Notes under the pieces: generated by a model | What the model saw: only the letters and a program-made list of their open reading frames with translations | What the model was told of the DNA's origin: nothing | The model's database searches: none | Translations under genes and position numbers: made by a program | Shown: piece by piece, positions 25,531 to 34,638 of the stretch | Numbering within the stretch: the stretch's first letter is position 1 | Layout of the letters: each line of letters opens with the position of its first letter | NCBI RefSeq assembly: GCF_916700565.1 | Contig: NZ_CAKAKO010000002.1 | Span: 248,001 to 312,000 of the forward strand | Direction: 5' to 3' | From: Xenophilus sp. Marseille-Q4582 | GTDB lineage: Bacteria > Pseudomonadota > Gammaproteobacteria > Burkholderiales > Burkholderiaceae_C | Length of the DNA stretch: 64,000 nt

Positions 25531-25563
25531 CCGCCGCACGGAAGCTGCACGGAATCGGGGGCG

Positions 25564-25589
25564 AAAAAAAGCCGGCCTCGAGGCCGGCT
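25564..25589 (-). terminator. Terminator of the TerB/DUF697-like gene
   Basis: On the minus strand AGCCGGCCTCGAGGCCGGCT is followed by a run of seven T. Confidence 0.88.
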
Positions 25590-25613
25590 CCGGTGTGCCC
25601 GGCGGTTCGCCGG

Positions 25614-26627
25614 TCAGCGGCCGCGCACCATCGCCAGGACCTTGGCCGTGTCCAGGCTGCGCGCCTGTTCCTGGATCTGCGGCAGATAGCGGGTCTGGAG
25701 TTGCTCGCCCTGCTGGACCACGCCCGCGAAGCTGTCCTTGAGCATCTGGGTGGACAGCTGGCGGCCGCTGCCGTAGTAGCGCTTGGCCACATGGCCCAGG
25801 GCATAAGTCGTCGCGAAGCTCATGCCCGAACTGACGGCCTGCTTGCCCACGCCGCGCAGCAAGCCCCCGCCCACCTTGCCCAGCAGCCCGCCGATCAGCT
25901 TGCGGCCCGCCTGTTCGAGGTACTGCGAAGTGAGGCCCACGCCCACCGTGGCCAGGAAGTCCTTGATGTGGCCGCTGTCCAGCTCGTAGCCATGCGCCTT
26001 GCCGATGCCATAGACCAGGCGCATCTGCAGCGGAATGATGGCCAGGGTGGACAGGCTCTCGGGCAGCAGCTCGAGCGCGCCGTTCATGATGGAGGCGTTG
26101 AGGATCTGCTTGTCCAGGGCGGCGGCGTCCACCGTGGGGCCTGCGGCCACGGGCGCGGCGGGCACTTCAGGGGCAATCTCGGGCGCCACCGGAACCACGG
26201 CACCTGCGGCTGCCGCTGCGGCCAGAGGAGGCACGGGGGCCGTCAACGGGGCTTGTGCCACCGCGTCGGCGGCTTCGTCAAAGGCCTGCGCTTCGCTGCT
26301 GCTCAATTTCAGGGCTTCGCGCAGCTCGCGCAGGAAGGCGCGTTCCGGCTCGCTCTGGCTGCCGTCGGCATCGCAGACGCACACGGCCATCTCATAGGCC
26401 AGGTGGCGGGCGCCGTCGTCCTGCAGCGAAGCCGCGACGCTGGCCAGCGTCTGGCGCTTCATCAGCACGTCCTGGTAGAGCGTGGGCAGGTGGATGTCGC
26501 CGGCCGCCTGGGCCAGGCTTTCGGCGATGCGGCGCACTTCCTCGCGCTCCCGGTCGTGCTTCTGGCCGTCGACGAACGCGGCCATCAGGCAGAGGGTGAC
26601 GATGCTGCGGCTGTCCTGGGGGCTCAT
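25614..26627 (-). CDS. TerB-like and DUF697-like domain protein
   Basis: The start MSPQDSRSIVTLCLMAAFVDG is preferred; upstream codons look spurious. The N-terminal part (about 1-125) is a helical TerB-type domain with metal-type acids in VCVCDADGSQSEPERAFL. An Ala/Pro linker follows (about 130-175). The C-terminal part (about 190-320) resembles DUF697, with LAIIPLQMRLVYGIGKAHGY and glycine-rich amphipathic helices GGLLGKVGGGLLRGVGKQ. Such proteins may sense stress at the membrane. It is divergent from creB and ends next to the origin-like region. Confidence 0.7.
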   Translation of the reverse strand: MSPQDSRSIVTLCLMAAFVDGQKHDREREEVRRIAESLAQAAGDIHLPTLYQDVLMKRQTLASVAASLQDDGARHLAYEMAVCVCDADGSQSEPERAFLRELREALKLSSSEAQAFDEAADAVAQAPLTAPVPPLAAAAAAGAVVPVAPEIAPEVPAAPVAAGPTVDAAALDKQILNASIMNGALELLPESLSTLAIIPLQMRLVYGIGKAHGYELDSGHIKDFLATVGVGLTSQYLEQAGRKLIGGLLGKVGGGLLRGVGKQAVSSGMSFATTYALGHVAKRYYGSGRQLSTQMLKDSFAGVVQQGEQLQTRYLPQIQEQARSLDTAKVLAMVRGR

Positions 26628-26740
26628 GCTCGGTCGAACTCCTTGTTCAAAAACATCAATGTGCAGCACTTTGGGGACATGTGAGTGACCAAAGGTTCCA
26701 CGTGCCTGCATCCGGGCGGGCGCCGCTACCATCGGCGCCC

Positions 26741-27505
26741 ATGTCCACCCCACCCCGCATCCTGATCGTCGAGGACGAATCGGGCATTGCCGACACCCTG
26801 CAGTACGTGCTGCGCAGCGACGGGTTCACACCCGTGTGGTGCGAGACGGCCGAGGCCGCGCTGCAGAGCTTCAGGGCGGAGTTGCCGGCCCTGGCCATCC
26901 TGGACGTGGGCCTGCCCGACATGAACGGCTTCGAGCTGTTCAGGAAGATGCAGGCCCATTTGCGCGAGCGCGCCCTGCCCGAGCTGCCCATGGTCTTCCT
27001 CACGGCCCGCAGCGACGAGATCGACCGCGTCGTCGGGCTGGAACTGGGGGCGGACGACTACATCGCCAAGCCTTTCTCGCCGCGCGAACTGGTGGCGCGC
27101 GTGCGCACCATCCTGCGGCGCAGCCAGCGGGGTGTCGCTGCCGCGCCCTCCGTGGGCGTGGCGCCGCCCGTGGCAGCACCGGCCGTTGCGGCGGCCCCCG
27201 CGCTGCCCTTCGTCGTCGACACCGAGCGCATGCAGATCCGCTACTACGGCCGCGCGCTGGAGCTGTCGCGCTACGAATACGGCCTGCTGCGCCTGCTGGT
27301 GCAGCGGCCGGGCCGCGTCTTCACGCGCGACGAACTGCTCAACCAGGTGTGGGACGATGCCAGCGAGAGCTTCGATCGCACCGTCGACGCCCACATCAAG
27401 ACCTTGCGGGCCAAGCTGCGCGCCGTGGCGCCCGCACTCGACCCCATCCGTACCCTCCGGGGCACCGGCTATGCCTTGAACGAGGACTTGCCGGCCGCTC
27501 CGTGA
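26741..27505 (+). CDS. creB: OmpR-type response regulator CreB
   Basis: The 254-residue protein starts MSTPPRILIVEDESGIAD. The receiver has the acidic pair ED, the phospho-acceptor in LAILDVGLPDMNGFE (Asp55), the Thr in FLTARSD and the Lys in YIAKPFSPREL. An Ala/Pro/Val linker (about 130-165) is longer than usual. The winged-helix output domain contains LSRYEYGLLRLL and the TLRGTGYAL end. With CreC 986 bases downstream and creD nearby it is read as CreB, which binds TTCAC-N6-TTCAC cre-tags; one lies at 34639. Confidence 0.9.
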   Translation: MSTPPRILIVEDESGIADTLQYVLRSDGFTPVWCETAEAALQSFRAELPALAILDVGLPDMNGFELFRKMQAHLRERALPELPMVFLTARSDEIDRVVGLELGADDYIAKPFSPRELVARVRTILRRSQRGVAAAPSVGVAPPVAAPAVAAAPALPFVVDTERMQIRYYGRALELSRYEYGLLRLLVQRPGRVFTRDELLNQVWDDASESFDRTVDAHIKTLRAKLRAVAPALDPIRTLRGTGYALNEDLPAAP

Positions 27506-27548
27506 GGGGCAGTCTCCCCTTTTCCAATCCTCCATCAAGGAACACCGA

Positions 27549-28430
27549 ATGTCTTTGGCGAACATCCTGGCCCAGCATGGCGTGACCGTTGAACAGGCGC
27601 AGGCCGAACTGGCCAAGCTGGTGGCGACGCCCGGCCAGCTTTTCGCGGCCCTGGATCACTTCAAGATCACCACGGCCATGGCGGCCGAGCTGGCCGGGGT
27701 GTCGCAAGCGGATGCCCGGGCCTACCTGGGGGCGAACGGGCTCGATGCCGCGGTGCTGGACGCGCACGCTTCGGCCAAGACCGACTGGGTCTTCCTGTCG
27801 GACCTGAGCGATGGCGACATCTTCGTCCACAACGCGAAGACGGGCGAGGGCCGGGAGATCTACTCCTTCGACCGGCCGATCACGGACGTGGCGGTGGCCA
27901 GCAATGGCGACATTTATGCCTCCGACTTCGGCGGCCTGTACCGCTTCGACTGGGCCACCGGCCAGATGTCGCAGGTGCTCGAAGCCGGCGGCATGGTCAA
28001 TTCGCTGGTGATCGAGGGCAACTACATCGGCGTCGCCACGGCCTTCAGCAGCCGCGTGAAGGTCTATGAACTGGGCACCTTCAACGAAGTGCTGAGCCTG
28101 AATTCGGCCAGTGCGCAGAGTGCAGGCGCCTCGCAGGGCGACCTGGCCTTCGTCGATGGCGTGCTCTACCGCACGGCGGAGTCGAAAGGCCTGGTCAGCG
28201 TGGGCCTGGACGGCGAAACCACCGTGCTGGCCAGCGGGCTGCGCTCCGACTACTACGGGCTGGCGGGCACGCTCGACGGCCAGGTGCTGGCCTTCGCCGG
28301 CGACGGCGAGGTGCGCAGCTACGACCCCGGCACCGGTGCCGTGTCCGAGCTGCCTGACGTGAACCTGGTGGGGCTGGACACCGTCTCGGGCGCGGCCGAA
28401 GTGCTGCAGATGCACCTGTACGCGTTCTGA
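27549..28430 (+). CDS. Unknown propeller-like protein inserted between creB and creC
   Basis: The 293-residue protein follows AAGGAACACCGA-ATG. There is no signal peptide. The first 75 residues are helical (MSLANILAQHGVTVEQAQAE), with a helix-turn-helix-like ITTAMAAELAGVSQADARAY. From about 80 on the chain has repeated strand-type blades with Asp/Gly turns, such as WVFLSDLSDGDIF, DVAVASNGDIYASDF and LAGTLDGQVLAFAGDGEV, like a five- or six-bladed beta-propeller. I do not recognise the family. It lies in the same direction between the two Cre genes and is probably co-transcribed. Confidence 0.75.
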   Translation: MSLANILAQHGVTVEQAQAELAKLVATPGQLFAALDHFKITTAMAAELAGVSQADARAYLGANGLDAAVLDAHASAKTDWVFLSDLSDGDIFVHNAKTGEGREIYSFDRPITDVAVASNGDIYASDFGGLYRFDWATGQMSQVLEAGGMVNSLVIEGNYIGVATAFSSRVKVYELGTFNEVLSLNSASAQSAGASQGDLAFVDGVLYRTAESKGLVSVGLDGETTVLASGLRSDYYGLAGTLDGQVLAFAGDGEVRSYDPGTGAVSELPDVNLVGLDTVSGAAEVLQMHLYAF

Positions 28431-28490
28431 TGACGCTGGGTCTGCGGCACGACGCGGGCCCGTGACCGAATCGATCGCCGTGGCCGCCCC

Positions 28491-29954
28491 TTGATCTCCC
28501 GCCGCACGCGCATCTTCCTGGGCATCCTGCTGATCTACGTGGCCGGCATCGGCGGGCTGCTGTACAGCGTGATGCAGGACATCGACCCGCGCTACCGCGA
28601 GTCGGCCGAGGAATCGCAGGTCGAAACCTCGCAGCTGCTGGCCAGCCTGATCGAGCAGGACGTGCTGGCCGGCGCCATCAACGTGCAGCGGCTGGTGCCG
28701 CTGTTCCAGTCGGTCTACGCGCGCGAGTTCTCGGCGCAGATCTACAACCTGCACAAGCAGAAGGTGGAGCTGCGCGTGTACGTGACCGACCGCAACGGCC
28801 GCGTGCTCTTCGATTCGACGGGCCGTTCGGTGGGCGCCGACTATTCGCAGTGGCGCGACGTGGCCCGCACGCTCGCCGGACAGTACGGCGCGCGTGCCAC
28901 GCGCGACCTGGAAAGCGACCCGCGCAGCTCCGTGCTCTACGTCGCCGCGCCCATCCGCTGGGCCGGAGAGATCGTGGGCGTGGTCAGCGTGGGCAAGCCG
29001 GTGCAGAGCTTCGGCCGCTTCGTCGAGGACGCGCGCACGCGCACCCTGTGGGTGGGCATCGGCTCCGCGGCGGCGCTCCTGGTGTTCGCGCTCATCGTCT
29101 CGGTGTGGCTGGTGCGGCCCTTCGGGCTCACCGCCGACTACATCCGCTGGCTGCGCACGCAGCGGGGCTTTCATCCGGTGCGCATGGTGCGGCAGGCCGT
29201 CGTCATGTTGCGCAATGCGGTGCACGAAATGCGCGACGCCGTCACCGGCCGCAACTACGTGGCCGACTACGTGCAGACCTTCACGCACGAGATCAAGAGC
29301 CCGCTGTCGGCCATCCGCGGCGCGGCCGAGCTGCTGCAGGAAGAAGGCATGCCTGCCGAGGAGCGCACGCGCTTCCTGGCCAACATCGAGCGCGAGACGC
29401 TGCGCGTGCAGCACATCGTCGACCGCATGATGGAGCTGACGGCGCTGGAAGCGCGCCGCGTGCTGGAGCGCACGGAGGTGGTGGCGCTGCGGCCGCTGCT
29501 CGAAGAGGCCGCAGCCAGCGCCCGCGCCGCCGCCAGCCAGCGGCAGGTGCGCGTGACTCTGCAGATGCGTGGCGACGCGGCCGTGGAAGGCGACCGCTTC
29601 CTGCTGCAGCAGGCGCTGTCCAACCTGCTGGCCAACGCCATCGACTTCTCGCCGGCCGGCGGCGAAGTGCAGCTGGCGCTGGAGCGCAGCTCGCGGCAGG
29701 CCCGCATCAGCGTGCGCGACCAGGGCCCCGGCATCCCCGACTATGCGCGCGACAAGGTGTTCCAGAAGTTCTATTCGCTGGCGCGGCCGCACAGCCAGAA
29801 GAAAAGCACGGGCCTGGGCCTGGCCTTCGTGCAGGAAATCGCCACGTTGCACAGCGGCCGGGTGGACCTCGGCAACGCGCCCGGCGGCGGCGCGCTGGCC
29901 GTGCTCACGCTGCCGACCACGGCGCAGCGCGTGGAGCCGGGGCGCGATGCCTGA
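28491..29954 (+). CDS. creC: Sensor histidine kinase CreC
   Basis: The 487-residue protein is best read from TTG 28491 (MISRRTRIFLGILLIYVAG); no ATG or GTG in frame offers a better start. There is one membrane helix at about 8-28 and a periplasmic CreC-type sensor region (about 30-180, with DIDPRYRESAEES). A second helix lies at about 185-206, followed by a HAMP-like stretch, the H-box FTHEIKSPLSAIRGAAELL (His near 267), and the N, G1 and G2 boxes LLANAIDFSP, DQGPGIP and STGLGLAFV. It pairs with CreB. In other bacteria the pair responds to carbon state or to PBP4 inhibition by beta-lactams. Confidence 0.92.
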   Translation: MISRRTRIFLGILLIYVAGIGGLLYSVMQDIDPRYRESAEESQVETSQLLASLIEQDVLAGAINVQRLVPLFQSVYAREFSAQIYNLHKQKVELRVYVTDRNGRVLFDSTGRSVGADYSQWRDVARTLAGQYGARATRDLESDPRSSVLYVAAPIRWAGEIVGVVSVGKPVQSFGRFVEDARTRTLWVGIGSAAALLVFALIVSVWLVRPFGLTADYIRWLRTQRGFHPVRMVRQAVVMLRNAVHEMRDAVTGRNYVADYVQTFTHEIKSPLSAIRGAAELLQEEGMPAEERTRFLANIERETLRVQHIVDRMMELTALEARRVLERTEVVALRPLLEEAAASARAAASQRQVRVTLQMRGDAAVEGDRFLLQQALSNLLANAIDFSPAGGEVQLALERSSRQARISVRDQGPGIPDYARDKVFQKFYSLARPHSQKKSTGLGLAFVQEIATLHSGRVDLGNAPGGGALAVLTLPTTAQRVEPGRDA

Positions 29955-30062
29955 CGGCGCTCCACCCCGGAAGCCGGTGCGCGACAGCGCCGGCTCTGCC
30001 TTCCGTCTTCCATTCCTGGACTTGTGCAGCGGATTGCGCAAGGGATCACACATGGGATCGCG

Positions 30063-30488
30063 ATGAAACCCCACCTCACCCTCATCACCCTCGGCGTCGA
30101 CGACCTCGAACGCGCCGTGCGCTTCTACCGCGATGGCCTGGGCTGGCCCACGGAAGGCGTCATCGGCACGGAATTCGCGCATGGCGCCGTCGCCTTCTTC
30201 GACCTACAGCCGGGGCTGCGGCTCGGGCTGTGGCCGCGGGCCAGCATCGCGCACGACACGGGCCTGCCGCTGGCGGCGGCCTCGCCCACTTCGCTGACCC
30301 TGGCGCACAACGTGGGCTCGGCCGCGCAGGTCGATGCGGTGATGGCGCAGGCGAAGGCCGCCGGCGCGCACATCCTCAAACAGGCCCGGCACACGAGCTG
30401 GGGCGGCTACGCGGGCTACTTCCAGGACCCGGACCAGCATGTGTGGGAGGTCGCCTTCAACCCGCAGTGGGAAGCCGAAGGCGCCTGA
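30063..30488 (+). CDS. VOC (glyoxalase/bleomycin-resistance) family protein
   Basis: The 141-residue protein starts MKPHLTLITLGVDDLERAVRF, the usual first strand and helix of a VOC module. The second module has GYAGYFQDPDQHVWEVAFNP with the C-terminal glutamate. The paired beta-alpha-beta-beta-beta layout binds a metal and a small substrate, which cannot be told here. It follows creC after 108 bases and converges with mrcA. Confidence 0.88.
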   Translation: MKPHLTLITLGVDDLERAVRFYRDGLGWPTEGVIGTEFAHGAVAFFDLQPGLRLGLWPRASIAHDTGLPLAAASPTSLTLAHNVGSAAQVDAVMAQAKAAGAHILKQARHTSWGGYAGYFQDPDQHVWEVAFNPQWEAEGA

Positions 30489-30551
30489 TTCCCCGGCGGC
30501 GCAGCCAGGGCTGGCCGCGGCGCCTGCCCACCGCGGCCAGGCGTTGCGCCC

Positions 30552-32996
30552 TCAGCGGAAGATGTCCAGGATGCGGTTGCGCTCCGGCGACGAGGCCGGC
30601 GCGGGCATGGACGGCATGCCGCCCGCCTCGGCCGGCACGCTGCCGCCGAATCCCGGCGTGCTGCCCGCGTCGCCCGGCATCACGGGGTACAGCGGCGGCG
30701 GCTCTTCCACGCCGAGTCGCTGCACGCCGCCGCCGTGCGCATATTCGGCGTACGCCCATTCGCCGCCCAGGTTGGCCACGTCGGCCGGCGCCTGCAACTG
30801 CGCCACCGGCACGCCCTTGAGCGCGCCCTGCATGTAGCGCGTCCACACCGGCAGGCTCAGGCTGCCGCCGGTCTCGCCGCGCACGCCCAGCTGGCGCGGC
30901 GTGTCGTAGCCCATCCAGGCCACGGCCACGCGCGTGGTGGCAAAGCCGGCGAACCAGGCGTCGTGCGAATCGTTGGTGGTGCCGGTCTTGCCGTACAGGT
31001 CGTCGCGGCGCAGCGCGGTGTAGGCGCGGCGGCCGGTGCCGTTCTTCACCACGCTGGCCAAGAGCGTGTCCATCACGAAGGCGTTGCGCTCGGGAATGGC
31101 GCGCGGCATCTGTTCCAGCACCGGTGGCTTCCATTCCTCGATCAGCTGGTCGCGGTGGTCGGTGATGCGCGTGACCAGCATCGGCGGCACCTTCCAGCCG
31201 CCGTTGGCGAACACGGCGTAGGCGCCGGCCATCTGCAGCGGCGTGACGGCGCCCGAGCCCAGCGCCATCGGCAGGTAGGCCGGGTGCTTCTCGGGCTCGA
31301 AGCCGAAGCGCGCGATCCACTCCTGAGCGTACTGGGTGCCGATGGCCTCCAGCACGCGGATGGTCACCATGTTCTTCGAACGCGCGAGCGCCTCGCGCAG
31401 CGTCATCGGGCCGTCGAAGTTGCCGTCGTAGTTCTTGGGCTCCCAGGGCTGGCCGCCCGTGGTGCTGCCGTCGTAGTACAGCGGCGCGTCGTTCACCAGC
31501 GTGGACGGCATGAAGCCTTTTTCCAGCGCGGCCGAATAGATGAAGGGCTTGAAGGCCGAGCCCGGCTGGCGCCAGGCCTGCGTGACGTGGTTGAACTTGT
31601 TCTTGTTGAAGTCGAAGCCGCCCACCAGCGCGCGCACGGCGCCGTCGCGCGGGTCCAGCGCGACCAGGGCGCCCTCCACCTCGGGCAGCTGGGCCACGGT
31701 CCAGGTGGGCGTCTTGCCCTCGGTCTGCATCACGCGAAGGATGGAGCCGCGCCGGATCTCCAGGTTCGGCGGCGCCTTGGCGGCCAGGCCGCGCTGGGCC
31801 AGCTGCAGGCCACGGCCCGTGATCTCCACCGTGTCGCCGTTCGCGCGCACGGCCGTCAACTTCTTGCTGCTGGCTTCCAGCACCACGGCCGCCAGCAGGT
31901 CGCCGTTGTCGGGGTGGTCGGCCAGGGCGTCGTCCACCGCGGTGTCGATGGCCTTCACGTCCTGCGCGTCCTCGGGCAGGGCCACGAAGCCTTCGGGCCC
32001 GCGCCAGGGCTGGCGCAGCTCGTAATCCATGATCCCCTCGCGCAGGGCGGCGTAGGCGGCGCGCTGGTCAGCGTCGGCCAGCGTGGTGTAGACCTTCAGG
32101 CCGCGCGTGTAGGCCTCCTCGCCGAAACGCTCCACCATCTGCTGGCGCACCATCTCGGCCACGAACTCGGCATGCACGCGGTTCGGGTCGGCCGGGTCGC
32201 GCAGCTTCAGCGGCTCGGCGCGGGCCGCTTCGGCCTGCTCGGCGCTCAGGTAGCCGGTTTCCTGCATGCGGTTGATCACGTACTGCTGGCGCGCCACGGC
32301 GCGGCGCAGGTTGTTCACCGGGTTGTTGGTGCCGGGGGCCTTGGGCAGGCCGGCCAGCATCGCGGCTTCCGACACCGTGAGCTGCTGCACCGGCTTGCCG
32401 AAGTAGGTCTGCGCGGCGGCCGCAAAGCCGTAGGCCCGGTTGCCCAGGTAGATCTGGTTCAGGTAGATCTCCAGGATCTGGTCCTTGGTCAGCCGTTCCT
32501 CCAGCCGGTAGGCCAGCAGCACCTCGTTGAACTTGCGCGTGAAGGTGCGTTCGGAACTCAGGAACATGTTGCGCGCCACCTGCATGGTGATGGTGGACGC
32601 GCCCTGCGCGCGGCCGCCCGACAGGTTGGCGACAAAGGCGCGCAGCAGGCCCTTGCTGTCCACGCCGCCGTGCTGGTAGAAGCGCGCGTCCTCGGTGGCG
32701 AGCACGGCATCCTTCAGCACCTTGGGCATCTGGTCGATGGGCACCAGCTGGCGGCGTTCCTCGCCGAACTCGCCGATCAGCGAGCCTTCGGCCGAGTACA
32801 CGCGCAGCGGCAGCTTGGGCTTGTAGTCGGCCAGCGAGGACACGTCGGGCAGCTGGCGCGACACCAGCGCCACCGCCACGCCGAGGGCCAGCACGCCGGC
32901 CACGGCCAGGCCCAGCAGGCCGGCCAGGCCCCACACGGCGATGAGCCGCGCGCGCGAACCGGCCGCCAGGGCCTGGATGCGAGAGAGAAAAGTCAT
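30552..32996 (-). CDS. mrcA: Class A penicillin-binding protein 1A
   Basis: The 814-residue protein starts MTFLSRIQALAAGSRAR. A single membrane anchor lies at about 23-45. The GT51 glycosyltransferase domain contains ATEDARFYQHGGVD and GASTITMQVARNMFL. An OB-like insert is followed by the transpeptidase domain with SAFK in PGSAFKPFIYSA, SKN in LARSKNMVTIRV and KTGT in DLYGKTGTTNDSHD. It polymerises and crosslinks peptidoglycan. The gene starts 28 bases after creD in the same direction. A creD-mrcA operon would place PBP1A under the cre-tag, a link to beta-lactam sensing. Confidence 0.96.
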   Translation of the reverse strand: MTFLSRIQALAAGSRARLIAVWGLAGLLGLAVAGVLALGVAVALVSRQLPDVSSLADYKPKLPLRVYSAEGSLIGEFGEERRQLVPIDQMPKVLKDAVLATEDARFYQHGGVDSKGLLRAFVANLSGGRAQGASTITMQVARNMFLSSERTFTRKFNEVLLAYRLEERLTKDQILEIYLNQIYLGNRAYGFAAAAQTYFGKPVQQLTVSEAAMLAGLPKAPGTNNPVNNLRRAVARQQYVINRMQETGYLSAEQAEAARAEPLKLRDPADPNRVHAEFVAEMVRQQMVERFGEEAYTRGLKVYTTLADADQRAAYAALREGIMDYELRQPWRGPEGFVALPEDAQDVKAIDTAVDDALADHPDNGDLLAAVVLEASSKKLTAVRANGDTVEITGRGLQLAQRGLAAKAPPNLEIRRGSILRVMQTEGKTPTWTVAQLPEVEGALVALDPRDGAVRALVGGFDFNKNKFNHVTQAWRQPGSAFKPFIYSAALEKGFMPSTLVNDAPLYYDGSTTGGQPWEPKNYDGNFDGPMTLREALARSKNMVTIRVLEAIGTQYAQEWIARFGFEPEKHPAYLPMALGSGAVTPLQMAGAYAVFANGGWKVPPMLVTRITDHRDQLIEEWKPPVLEQMPRAIPERNAFVMDTLLASVVKNGTGRRAYTALRRDDLYGKTGTTNDSHDAWFAGFATTRVAVAWMGYDTPRQLGVRGETGGSLSLPVWTRYMQGALKGVPVAQLQAPADVANLGGEWAYAEYAHGGGVQRLGVEEPPPLYPVMPGDAGSTPGFGGSVPAEAGGMPSMPAPASSPERNRILDIFR

Positions 32997-33024
32997 GGGT
33001 TCTTTCAAGAATCAGTGCGGGGCA

Positions 33025-34539
33025 TCAATGGCCGCCCGCGGGGGCGGCCGGACGGGCGGCCCGGCCGTTGGACAACGCATACCAGTCGACGTTCCGCGTC
33101 AGCAGCATCAAGGTGGCCAGCATCCCGAAAGTGAGCAGGGCGCCCAGCAGCAGTGCGTTGCTTTCCGAGGCCAGCAGCCCGTACAGCGCGGCATAGAGCA
33201 CGCCCACGAAGCCACCCAGGCCCAGCCCGCGCTTGACGCTGTGCAGCACCGCGCTGAAGTAGGCCATGAGCAGCGCCACGCTGGCGCAGGCGGAGAGCGC
33301 GTAGGCCTGCCAGAAGCTTAGCTTTTCCGACAACGCCACCAGCAACAAAAAGAACAGCGCAATCGACAGCCCCACCAGCCCGTACTGGATCGGGTGCAGC
33401 CGCAGCTGGCGGAACAGCTCGACCATGAAGCAGCCCATGAGCACCAGGCCGATGATGAGCGCGCCGTACTTGGCGGCGCGGTGGGCCATCACGTACACGT
33501 CCACCGGCTGCGTCAGCGACACGGCAAAGGTGTCGATGGCGCCCGACGAGGCCCGGTCCACGCCGCCAGGGTAGCTGCGCACGGCCGCCACCGATGCCGC
33601 CGCCGACGCGTCGGCCGCTGCGCAATCCGAGGCGTCGCCGTTGCAGACCGCCTGGGCGTTCAGCGCCGTGGGCGCGGCTTCGGCCTTGAAATGGCGGATC
33701 AGCTGCGCCCGCGCATCGCTGGTCAGCGACGAGATCTGCCAGCGCGCGTCGAAGCCGGCATCGGTCACCGTGCGCTCGGTGGCCAGAAAGCGACCGCCGA
33801 ACTTCGGGTGCGGCCAGGGCGAGTGGATGCGGGCCTGCGTGTCCTCGGCCAGCGGCACGATGTCCAGCCGGTCCTGCCCCACCAGTTGCAGGCCCATGTC
33901 GAATTCCAGCGGCTGGCCGGCCCGCAGCGCCTTCACCGCTTCGGGCGGCAGCGGCGCATGGATGCCGTGGCCGTTCAGCCCCGGCATGCCCGACTGGAAC
34001 TTCAGCGCCACGCCGCCCAGCGTGGCCTGCGGCATGCCGACGATGCCGCGCACGTCGCCCAGGGCCAGCGCCAGCATCGGCGTGCCCAGCTCCAGCTGGC
34101 CGCCGCTTTCACTGGGGCGCGGCGGCAGCGCCGGAATGGCGAAGCGGCCGCCCAGCCGGGCGTCGAGCTTGTAGAACAGCACCTCGAAGATGCCGCGGTA
34201 GCGCGATTCCGGCAGCATCTGCCCCTCGATGCGCAACTGCTCGGGCAGCAGCACCGTGTGGCGCAGCTTCTGCTGCGGCACCTGGCCGATCACCTTGCCC
34301 TCGCTGTTGCGCTGGGCCTCGGTCCAGCGCTCGGTGAAGGGCATCAGCAGCAGCGGGCCGGTCAGCGTCTGCGTGCCGGCATGGGTGGCGGCCAGCTCCT
34401 GCGCCGCTTCGTCGCGGCTGGCGCGGCGTTCGCTGACCAGGCTGCCGATCTCGCCCAGCGGAATGCACAGCAGCAGCATGAGCAGCATCAGCAGGGCCAC
34501 CTTGGCGAGCGCCGAATGGCGCAGGGTCTGGATGAGCAT
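33025..34539 (-). CDS. creD: Inner-membrane protein CreD
   Basis: The 504-residue protein begins MLIQTLRHSALAKVALLMLL after AGAGGAAGAACC. It has one N-terminal helix and a large periplasmic domain (about 40-355, including FYKLDARLGGRFAIPALPPR). Five or six C-terminal helices follow, with QPVDVYVMAHRAAKYGALI at the entry, a CreD hallmark. CreD is the main CreBC-induced gene in enteric bacteria and pseudomonads and affects envelope stability. The cre-tag lies about 100 bases upstream. Confidence 0.94.
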   Translation of the reverse strand: MLIQTLRHSALAKVALLMLLMLLLCIPLGEIGSLVSERRASRDEAAQELAATHAGTQTLTGPLLLMPFTERWTEAQRNSEGKVIGQVPQQKLRHTVLLPEQLRIEGQMLPESRYRGIFEVLFYKLDARLGGRFAIPALPPRPSESGGQLELGTPMLALALGDVRGIVGMPQATLGGVALKFQSGMPGLNGHGIHAPLPPEAVKALRAGQPLEFDMGLQLVGQDRLDIVPLAEDTQARIHSPWPHPKFGGRFLATERTVTDAGFDARWQISSLTSDARAQLIRHFKAEAAPTALNAQAVCNGDASDCAAADASAAASVAAVRSYPGGVDRASSGAIDTFAVSLTQPVDVYVMAHRAAKYGALIIGLVLMGCFMVELFRQLRLHPIQYGLVGLSIALFFLLLVALSEKLSFWQAYALSACASVALLMAYFSAVLHSVKRGLGLGGFVGVLYAALYGLLASESNALLLGALLTFGMLATLMLLTRNVDWYALSNGRAARPAAPAGGH

Positions 34540-34638
34540 GGTTCTTCCTCTCCGGGGTGTGTTCGTTGCGTGGCCCGCATGGTCGGCCGCGCAGCCGAAG
34601 CGGCGATGAAGCCCGCGGGAGCGCCGCTGCACAAAGAC

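Larger units (their letters stand above)
23202..25613. other. oriC: Putative chromosomal replication origin: four diverged origin modules
   Basis: 2.4 kb without a credible gene. Four imperfect direct repeats start near 23317, 24000, 24523 and 25189. Three order-conserved blocks are shared: (1) a 105-bp segment beginning GATAACTTTGTG and ending at a TGTGCAGTGCACA palindrome; (2) TGTCAAAGGACAA followed by TTATCCACAG; (3) GGCCATTGAAGAAA, a TCCACAG box, a GC block and an AT-rich AATCAGAAATAG segment. Modules A, B and C have a perfect DnaA box TTATCCACA. Modules A and C add CTA repeats like DnaA-trios. The mnmG-rsmG-parAB cluster with parS is 15 kb away, as expected near an origin. No dnaA is present here, so a DnaA-titration site is an alternative. 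Confidence 0.75.

Noticed and set aside
26694-26709. Possible third parS near creB (GGTTCCACGTGCCTGC)
   Set aside because: Only the left half matches the palindrome; the right half has no match beyond the centre.
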